From Flavobacteriales bacterium (GTDB taxonomy: Bacteria > Bacteroidota > Bacteroidia > JACJYZ01), in contig JACJYZ010000002.1 in NCBI GenBank assembly GCA_020635855.1, forward strand, positions 1,240,001 through 1,304,000: a stretch of 64,000 bases of DNA. Reading direction: 5' to 3'. The notes under the pieces were generated by a model. The model saw only the letters and a list, made by a program, of their open reading frames with translations. It searched no databases and was not told where the DNA came from. How positions within the stretch are numbered: position 1 is the stretch's first letter; the number at the start of each line of letters is the position of its first letter. Positions 43,168-49,640 of the stretch are shown one piece after another. The position numbers were made by a program, and so were the translations under genes.

Positions 43168-45084
43168 ATGATGAAAGTAGCTGCACGATCGATTTCCATT
43201 GCTCTGATTACATGCCCTTTTCTATTTTTTTCCCCGCCCACCGAGGCACAGAACGACCAGAACTTCGGACTTAAAGACCCCGGCGTTCTGGAGGAAGTGG
43301 TGTGCGCTCCTATTATTAAGGTCTTACAACAGTTCCCGGTCGAAGAACAATACAGTTTGCAGGTGGAAGACGGGAAAGTGGTTTTCATGATGACCGATGT
43401 CAAGGCATTCGATGCATTGTTCGCGGAAGATAGTACGGGACTGGCGGTGGATATCGTAACCAAAGAACAGTTTGCCTGTCAGGGTGAGCCGAATTTTGCC
43501 AATTCATATGTGCACAAGGGAACCCTGATGAAGCCGCTCTATGGCAAAGAGCTTCGCGCCAAAAAGACACAAGATGCCAAAGGCGTGGTCAGGGTTGAGT
43601 TGGGGCCGCTTCCGGCTGCCTTTAGCGACAAGGAACTTGAGTTGAATCTTCTTTTGCTTCAGAAACGCAGCTTGTGCCATTATTCGCTGTTTTATCGGTT
43701 GCCTTATCTCAAATGGGATTTGCTGAGCATGGGCCTCTACCGTGATACGCTGCCTCCGCCTGCATATGTCAAGGAAGCCACCGGGAAGAAATGGGAGGTT
43801 GTGTCTACGAAGCAGCTGACATTCGTAGTGCCTTTTCAGAAAGACAGGTATGATTATCGTCCCGAAGATATCAAGCCCCTTTATGATTCCCTCAGGTTAT
43901 CCGATTATGTGATCAGGAAGATGGATGTTCAGGCGTATTCCTCAGTAGAAGGGCCTACCGACCGTAACATCATGCTACAGAACAAACGGGCGGAAAGCAT
44001 GGTGAAAGCCCTTGAGCAATTGCAGCACCATGACATCCAGCCTACCGTGAAGGCCATGGAGAACTGGGTGGAATTTTTCCGGGATGTGGAAAAGACACCG
44101 TACGCTTCCATGGCCAAGTTGTCCAAACCGGAAATCAAGGAAAAATTCAAGGACGACAAGGTGGAGCAAGACCTGGAACCTATGCTTGCCAAACATCGCA
44201 AGGCCATTATTCGCCTCGAGATGGACCGCAAAACACACTACGAAGACATGAATGCAGCTTCCCTCAAAGAAGCTTTTAAAGCGGCGATTAAGCGACACGA
44301 TCGGGCGGAGGCCATCGCCCTTCAGGCTGCTATCTATTCAAAGATATCCAACCAGGAACTACCTGAAAACTTCATTGAATCCGTGGAGATGCCCATGACG
44401 GCTGAGTATGGATCTCTTCACGCCAACCGTGCCGCCTTCCGGTTTGAAATGCACCCCGAAGAACTGGATACCGCACTGGCTACTTTCGAACGTTTGCAAA
44501 TGTTGCTTCCGGAAGATGCACATGTGTCTTATAACCTGAGCGTACTTCAGTTGATGGCTTGGCTGAAAGACGACAACAGGGTTGATCCCAACAAGCTATC
44601 TACACAGATCACAAGACTTTCGGCAAGGGGAATCGATAAAACACTGGTCAAGCGGTTGCTTATCAATTTTCATATGATTGAGACCGATTACCTGATGCGG
44701 AAGAAGGACTATACAGCCAAGAATACATCCATCCACTTCGTTCAGGATAATTACCGGTTTCTGGATTTGAGCCACAGCGACCGCTTCAATCTGTCCAAGT
44801 ACTTCAGCAATTATGCGCAGTTTGATCTTGCTGTTCGCATTTTACATGAGTATGTGCAACAGATCGGTGCCCACGAAGAACCGCTTTTCTTTTACCTGAA
44901 CCTGACCATTATCAACCCCGAACGGACGCATCATAAGATATATCGCTCTATTTTGCTGAATGCCATCAATACCGATCGCGACCGGTTCTGTGATATGTTC
45001 AGATCCAATCTTAACGGTGGGATCACTTTCCAACTTCTGGGCGACGATAAGCTCAGACAAACCTATTGCGAAAACTGCCACTAA
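43168..45084 (+). CDS. Secreted protein with internal OmpA-like domain
   Basis: This 638-residue exported protein has a signal peptide at residues 1-28 (ISIALITCPFLFFSPPTEAQ). The middle (about residues 222-310) resembles an OmpA-type peptidoglycan-binding domain: VVPFQKDRYDYRPEDIKPLY, QAYSSVEGPTDRNIMLQNKRAESMV in separate blocks. The remaining 300 residues are helical and TPR-like. Four cysteines are spread in the N-terminal half and the chain ends CENCH. I know no characterised homologue. It could link an outer-membrane or periplasmic complex to the cell wall. It is 36 bases downstream of the nuclease gene. Confidence 0.7.
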   Translation: MMKVAARSISIALITCPFLFFSPPTEAQNDQNFGLKDPGVLEEVVCAPIIKVLQQFPVEEQYSLQVEDGKVVFMMTDVKAFDALFAEDSTGLAVDIVTKEQFACQGEPNFANSYVHKGTLMKPLYGKELRAKKTQDAKGVVRVELGPLPAAFSDKELELNLLLLQKRSLCHYSLFYRLPYLKWDLLSMGLYRDTLPPPAYVKEATGKKWEVVSTKQLTFVVPFQKDRYDYRPEDIKPLYDSLRLSDYVIRKMDVQAYSSVEGPTDRNIMLQNKRAESMVKALEQLQHHDIQPTVKAMENWVEFFRDVEKTPYASMAKLSKPEIKEKFKDDKVEQDLEPMLAKHRKAIIRLEMDRKTHYEDMNAASLKEAFKAAIKRHDRAEAIALQAAIYSKISNQELPENFIESVEMPMTAEYGSLHANRAAFRFEMHPEELDTALATFERLQMLLPEDAHVSYNLSVLQLMAWLKDDNRVDPNKLSTQITRLSARGIDKTLVKRLLINFHMIETDYLMRKKDYTAKNTSIHFVQDNYRFLDLSHSDRFNLSKYFSNYAQFDLAVRILHEYVQQIGAHEEPLFFYLNLTIINPERTHHKIYRSILLNAINTDRDRFCDMFRSNLNGGITFQLLGDDKLRQTYCENCH

Positions 45085-45095
45085 GCCGGTTTGTT

Positions 45096-45103
45096 TATTT
45101 TCG
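45096..45103 (+). promoter_or_regulatory. Weak -7-like element before the cupin gene
   Basis: TATTTTCG has one mismatch to TAnnTTTG and ends 16 bases before the ATG at 45120. No -33 box was found at correct spacing. Confidence 0.3.
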
Positions 45104-45119
45104 CAACAAAGCCTTGAGC

Positions 45120-45479
45120 ATGATCAAAAAAATAAACTGGGAAGATGTGACAACCGAAGAAGTCACACCTTCCATGCACCGCAAAATCATTTCCGGAGAA
45201 AAAACCATGGTGGCCCGGATGAAGTTCAAAGATGGATTCCTCGTGCCCTTGCATAGCCACGAAAACGAACAGATCACGCATTGCATATCCGGTACCATGC
45301 GGTTTTGGTTCGGCGCCGATAAGGAATACACACTCGACCTGAACCCCGGCGATGTGGTGGTGATTCCCGCCAATCTTCCGCATGAAGCACTCATGATCGG
45401 TGATGTAGAAGAGGTGGATACCTGGTCGCCACCCAGGCAGGACTGGTTGGATGGTACCGACGATTACCTCAGAAAATAA
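45120..45479 (+). CDS. Small cupin protein, KdgF-like
   Basis: This 119-residue single-domain cupin shows motif 1 as LVPLHSHENEQITHCISGTMRF and motif 2 as LNPGDVVVIPANLPHEA, so metal ligands (three His, one Glu) are present. The C-terminal STOP-like segment VDTWSPPRQDWLDG resembles KdgF, a cupin that helps linearise unsaturated uronates from pectin or alginate. No lyase is nearby, so substrate is uncertain. It is 2 bases upstream of an SDR gene, and in pectin and alginate pathways a cupin and an SDR act in consecutive steps. I start at ATG 45120, not the in-frame 45066. Confidence 0.8.
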   Translation: MIKKINWEDVTTEEVTPSMHRKIISGEKTMVARMKFKDGFLVPLHSHENEQITHCISGTMRFWFGADKEYTLDLNPGDVVVIPANLPHEALMIGDVEEVDTWSPPRQDWLDGTDDYLRK

Positions 45480-45481
45480 CC

Positions 45482-46243
45482 ATGGATCTCGGACTGAAAA
45501 ACAAGGTGGCTTTCGTAGCCGCGTCCAGCCAGGGACTGGGAAAAGCTGTCGCGCTCGAACTCGCGCTTGAGGGTGCTCATGTGATCATCAGCGGCAGGCA
45601 TACCGATGTATTGGAGCAGGCCCGGAAGGAGATTGAAAAGACAGGCGGTCATCCTGTGCTGGCGCTGGCCGGAGACCTGTCGGTTCAAGAAGACAGGGAT
45701 CACATGATTCGCCAGACCCTTGAACAATACGGCCATGTAGACATCCTTGTGACCAATAGTGGCGGACCGCGTGCAGGCTGTTTTGATGAACTTAGACAAC
45801 AGGATTGGGACCAGGCCTATCAATTGTTGCTCGCAAGTGTGGTCGGACTTATCCGCGGATTTTCAGGTGGCATGAAAGAACGGGGGTGGGGAAGAATCAT
45901 CACCATCACATCCCAGGCAGTTAAACAACCGGTCGATACCCTGATGTTATCCAACGCCATCCGTACCGCAGTTGTAGGTTTGATGAAATCCCTGTCGAAC
46001 GAATGGGGTGCATATGGGGTCACTGTGAACAACGTGATGCCTGGTTATACGGAAACGGATCGGTTAAAAAAATTGATTGCCAACAATCCGGAGTTTGCGA
46101 ATGCAACATCCGAGATACCACTGGGGAGATTTGCACGTCCCGATGAGTTTGCAGCCGCAGTTTTATTCCTTGTTAGTGAAAAAGCCAGCTACATAACAGG
46201 CGTTTCTTTAGCTGTTGACGGGGGCTGGATCAAGGGGCTGTAA
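45482..46243 (+). CDS. SDR-family oxidoreductase with altered catalytic motif
   Basis: This 253-residue short-chain dehydrogenase fold protein has a cofactor motif (AASSQGLGKAVALEL) and NSGG in place of the classical NNAG. Where classical enzymes have YxxxK, this protein reads SNAIR (in TLMLSNAIRTAVVGL), so both Tyr and Lys are replaced. Similar replacement occurs in a known FabG-like subfamily, so it is probably functional but with different chemistry or substrate. The C-terminus (YITGVSLAVDGGW) is typical. It is coupled to the cupin gene, 2 bases away. Confidence 0.88.
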   Translation: MDLGLKNKVAFVAASSQGLGKAVALELALEGAHVIISGRHTDVLEQARKEIEKTGGHPVLALAGDLSVQEDRDHMIRQTLEQYGHVDILVTNSGGPRAGCFDELRQQDWDQAYQLLLASVVGLIRGFSGGMKERGWGRIITITSQAVKQPVDTLMLSNAIRTAVVGLMKSLSNEWGAYGVTVNNVMPGYTETDRLKKLIANNPEFANATSEIPLGRFARPDEFAAAVLFLVSEKASYITGVSLAVDGGWIKGL

Positions 46244-46307
46244 AAACGGCATCCTAATTTTTGTAGAACAAGATTGGTTTTTGTTTTTATAAAAATGCGA
46301 AGATTCT

Positions 46308-46315
46308 TATATTTG
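46308..46315 (+). promoter_or_regulatory. -7 element TATATTTG before the Asp-rich lipoprotein gene
   Basis: TATATTTG matches TAnnTTTG and lies 34 bases before the ATG at 46350. A TTTG at 46280-46283 is 24 bases upstream, slightly far for a -33 box. Confidence 0.5.
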
Positions 46316-46349
46316 ACTTACGTAACCAACTTGGGTTTTCCATTCTCCT

Positions 46350-47102
46350 ATGAAAAAGCAATATCTTTTATTTTTGCTGGCCGCTCTCTTTGCATTCGGA
46401 GCATGCGAGAAAGGTGAATTTTTCAATCACAATAACAAAGGCAAGAGTAAAGATCACGTGATTGGCCCGAAAGATGACAAGGACGATGACGATGATAATG
46501 ACAATACCAACGACAGCACAACTGTAGATAGCTGCCAGTTCCGCACCCAAACCATGGGTGGCTGGGGTTCTACGCCTCATGGAAACAACCCGGGCGCATA
46601 TCTCGCTGCTAACTTTGATGCAGCATTCCCAATCGGGCTTACGGTTGGATGTGGAAATACCATCACGCTGACCAGTGCACAGGCCGTTTCTGATTTCCTT
46701 CCGCAAGGAGGTAATTCAGTGGTGCTCACCGCCAGCTATACCGATCCGGTTGCAGGCATGGGTAACCTGGCAGGTCAGCTCGTGGCAGCCACGATCAGCG
46801 TAACCATGGATGATTATGACAGCAACTTCTCTCCGAGCCCCAACCGTCTGGGTGATGCAACCATCATAGGTGGTGCAATGGACGGTATGACCGTCGATCA
46901 GGTGCTTGCTGAAGGAAATAAAATCCTGGGCGGATGTGTAAGTGCATATACTTTGGAAGATGTACACGCCGCCCTTGGTACGATCAACGAAAACTATGTA
47001 GACGGTTCAAAAAACAAAGGCAACCTGAATTGTCCGGGTGGCGACGGCGGAACCGACCCCAACGATCCTGATGATCCGGGTGATATCTACACCGTAAAAT
47101 AA
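46350..47102 (+). CDS. Hypothetical lipoprotein with Asp/Asn-rich linker
   Basis: This 250-residue lipoprotein has a signal peptide ending in the lipobox AFGAC (Cys19). A low-complexity acidic linker follows at about residues 40-58 (KDDKDDDDDNDNTNDS), and then a globular domain starting CQFRTQTMGGWGSTPHGN and ending NENYVDGSKNKGNLNC. The domain pattern (GGWG, NNPGAYL, FLPQGG, AGQLVA) is one I associate with uncharacterised Bacteroidota surface proteins, and no function is known to me. The acidic linker could bind calcium or act as a spacer from the membrane. It has its own promoter and terminator. Confidence 0.75.
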   Translation: MKKQYLLFLLAALFAFGACEKGEFFNHNNKGKSKDHVIGPKDDKDDDDDNDNTNDSTTVDSCQFRTQTMGGWGSTPHGNNPGAYLAANFDAAFPIGLTVGCGNTITLTSAQAVSDFLPQGGNSVVLTASYTDPVAGMGNLAGQLVAATISVTMDDYDSNFSPSPNRLGDATIIGGAMDGMTVDQVLAEGNKILGGCVSAYTLEDVHAALGTINENYVDGSKNKGNLNCPGGDGGTDPNDPDDPGDIYTVK

Positions 47103-47122
47103 ATTGGATTGGTTAGTAAAGT

Positions 47123-47159
47123 AAAAAGACCGGCTTCTTCTGAGGCCGGTCTTTTTTTT
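47123..47159 (+). terminator. Rho-independent terminator after the lipoprotein gene
   Basis: AAAAGACCGGC / GCCGGTCTTTT with a ten-base loop, followed by eight T in total. Confidence 0.85.
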
Positions 47160-47288
47160 GCCTCAGACTTCGGAGTTAAATCCAAATTCAGAATCGGATG
47201 CATCGCTTAAATTGGTACCTTCATGGCCTTGTTACAGCAGCCGCAGGTTGCTTTTGTAGTTGTTTAGTGTTTGAAAATAATCCGAATC

Positions 47289-49529
47289 ATGAGCAAAGAA
47301 CCCCGCATTATTTACACGAAGACAGATGAGGCGCCGGCCCTGGCGACTTATTCATTTCTACCCATCATTCAGGCGTTCACCGCACCCGCCGGTGTTGAAG
47401 TGATTACCAAGGATATTTCCCTGGCAGGCCGGATACTGGCCACTTTCCCCGAATTCCTTAAAGACGGTCAGCGCATCCCGGATGACCTGGCTGAACTCGG
47501 ACAACTGGCGCAGACCCCTGAGGCGAACATCATCAAACTTCCTAATATCAGCGCATCTGTGCCGCAATTGAACGCAGCCATTAAGGAACTGCAGGCGCAG
47601 GGTTTTGCCTTGCCCGAATACCCGGAAGAACCCGGTAACGATAAAGAAAAGGACATCAAATCCAGATACGATAAGATCAAGGGTAGTGCGGTGAATCCCG
47701 TGCTGCGCGAAGGAAACTCCGATCGAAGGGCTCCCAAGTCCGTAAAGAATTATGTGAAGAAAAACCCGCATCGCATGGGCGCATGGAAGTCGGCCTCCAA
47801 GTCCCACGTTGCAAGCATGACATCCGGTGATTTTTTCGGCAGCGAAAAATCTGTCACCATTCAACAACCCGCTGACCTCACCATTGAGTTCGTTCCCGAG
47901 CAGGGAAGTGCAACCGTGCTGAAAGATAAAACCCCGGTGAAAGCCGGAGAGGTGATTGACACATCCGTGATGAGCATGGGCGGGCTGAAATCATTCCTGG
48001 CTGAACAGATCAACGACGCAAAGGCAAACAACGTGCTGTTCTCCGTGCATCTGAAAGCAACCATGATGAAGGTCTCCGATCCGATTATTTTCGGAGCCGC
48101 CGTGTATGAGTTTTATAAAGATGTGTTTGATACCTACAAAGACACTTTCGAACAGCTGGGTGTGGATCCCAACAACGGCATCGGCGATGTGTATGCCAAG
48201 ATACAAAGCCTGCCAGCCGACAAACGCAATGAAATTGAAGCCGCTATCCAGGCAGAATATGCCAAAAGACCCGCCCTCGCCATGGTGGATTCCGATAAAG
48301 GCATCACCAATCTGCACGTGCCGAGCGACGTGATCGTAGACGCATCTATGCCAGCCATGATCCGGGCATCCGGACAAATGTGGAATGCCGAAGGAAAACA
48401 ACAGGATACCAAAGCTGTGATCCCCGACCGCTGCTATGCCGGCGTGTACCAGGCCACCATTGACTTTTGCAAAGCAAACGGCGCATTCGACCCGGCAACC
48501 ATGGGCAGTGTTTCCAACGTCGGACTGATGGCGCAAAAAGCGGAAGAATACGGTTCTCACGACAAGACTTTCCAAATCAAAGCAAAAGGAAAAGTGCAGG
48601 TGAAGGATCCGTCCGGTAATGTAGTTCTTGAGCAACCTGTAGACAACGGTGATATCTTCCGTATGTGCCAGGTAAAAGACGCTCCCGTTCGGGATTGGGT
48701 GAAACTGGCCGTAAGTCGCGCCCGTGCAACCGGTGACCCCGCCATCTTCTGGCTCGATAAGAACAGAAGCCATGACGCAGAACTGATCAAAAAAGTGGAA
48801 GTATACCTGAAAGATCATGATACATCCGGACTGGATATCCGCATCATGTCTCCGGTGGATGCCACCAAGTTCTCATTGCAGAGAAGCAAGGAAGGCAAGG
48901 ATACCATTTCTGTGACCGGAAACGTATTGCGTGATTACCTCACCGATCTGTTCCCGATCCTGGAGCTCGGAACAAGTGCCAAGATGCTTTCTATCGTACC
49001 TCTCATGAACGGAGGCGGATTGTTCGAAACAGGAGCAGGTGGTTCAGCCCCGAAGCACGTGCAGCAATTCCTCCAGGAAGATTATCTCCGGTGGGATTCA
49101 CTGGGAGAATTCCTGGCACTGGCCGTTTCGCTCGAACACCTGGCCAATGTAACCGGCAACCAACGGGCGAAGGTGCTTTCCGAAACGCTGGATGCAGCCA
49201 CCGGTACCTTCCTCGACAATGATAAATCGCCCACACGTTCCATTGGTGGAATCGACAACCGTGGAAGCCATTTCTACCTGGCCCTTTATTGGGCGCAGGC
49301 GTTGGCCGCTCAGTCAAAGGACAAGGAGCTGCAAACGATCTTCACGCCGATTGCAAAATCCCTGACGGAAAACGAGGGGCAGATTGTGAAAGAGCTGCTG
49401 GCCGTTCAGGGCAACGCGGTGGACATCGGCGGGTATTATCACCCGAACGATGCACTTGCTTCAAAAGCCATGCGCCCGAGTGCAACCCTGAACAAGATCC
49501 TCAGCTTCCTTTCAAAGGAAGTGGCGTGA
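47289..49529 (+). CDS. icd: Isocitrate dehydrogenase, monomeric NADP-dependent type
   Basis: This 746-residue protein matches the monomeric (about 740-residue) NADP-isocitrate dehydrogenases, which convert isocitrate to 2-oxoglutarate in the TCA cycle. Recognisable segments include IIYTKTDEAPALATYSFLP at the N-terminus, LREGNSDRRAPKSVKNYVKK, SHVASMTSGDFFGSEKS, MWNAEGKQQDTKAVIPDRCY and a C-terminal RSIGGIDNRGSHFYLALYWA. I prefer ATG 47289 (MSKEPRIIY) over the TTG at 47271. It is flanked by terminators on both sides and is monocistronic. No dimeric isocitrate dehydrogenase appears in the window. Confidence 0.95.
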   Translation: MSKEPRIIYTKTDEAPALATYSFLPIIQAFTAPAGVEVITKDISLAGRILATFPEFLKDGQRIPDDLAELGQLAQTPEANIIKLPNISASVPQLNAAIKELQAQGFALPEYPEEPGNDKEKDIKSRYDKIKGSAVNPVLREGNSDRRAPKSVKNYVKKNPHRMGAWKSASKSHVASMTSGDFFGSEKSVTIQQPADLTIEFVPEQGSATVLKDKTPVKAGEVIDTSVMSMGGLKSFLAEQINDAKANNVLFSVHLKATMMKVSDPIIFGAAVYEFYKDVFDTYKDTFEQLGVDPNNGIGDVYAKIQSLPADKRNEIEAAIQAEYAKRPALAMVDSDKGITNLHVPSDVIVDASMPAMIRASGQMWNAEGKQQDTKAVIPDRCYAGVYQATIDFCKANGAFDPATMGSVSNVGLMAQKAEEYGSHDKTFQIKAKGKVQVKDPSGNVVLEQPVDNGDIFRMCQVKDAPVRDWVKLAVSRARATGDPAIFWLDKNRSHDAELIKKVEVYLKDHDTSGLDIRIMSPVDATKFSLQRSKEGKDTISVTGNVLRDYLTDLFPILELGTSAKMLSIVPLMNGGGLFETGAGGSAPKHVQQFLQEDYLRWDSLGEFLALAVSLEHLANVTGNQRAKVLSETLDAATGTFLDNDKSPTRSIGGIDNRGSHFYLALYWAQALAAQSKDKELQTIFTPIAKSLTENEGQIVKELLAVQGNAVDIGGYYHPNDALASKAMRPSATLNKILSFLSKEVA

Positions 49530-49550
49530 TGAACGACAAGTGAATAAATG

Positions 49551-49579
49551 AAAAGGCGGACATTGTCCGCCTTTTTTTT
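49551..49579 (+). terminator. Terminator after isocitrate dehydrogenase
   Basis: AAAAGGCGGACA / TGTCCGCCTTTT is a near-loopless perfect hairpin followed by eight T in total. Confidence 0.88.
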
Positions 49580-49584
49580 GAAAC

Positions 49585-49618
49585 AAAAAGGCCCTCCCAC
49601 CTAAGCGGGAAGGCCCTT
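49585..49618 (-). terminator. Terminator of the minus-strand surface-protein block
   Basis: Read on the minus strand, AAGGGCCTTCCC pairs with GGGAGGGCCTTT through two G-U or mismatch positions around an 8-base loop, and five T follow. It lies 23 bases beyond the stop of the protease gene. Confidence 0.75.
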
Positions 49619-49640
49619 ACGGGAGAAATCATGCAAGCGG

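Noticed and set aside
47991..48818. 275-codon minus-strand open frame within isocitrate dehydrogenase
   Set aside because: The plus strand encodes conserved IDH motifs throughout. The minus frame is a His/Phe-rich shadow.
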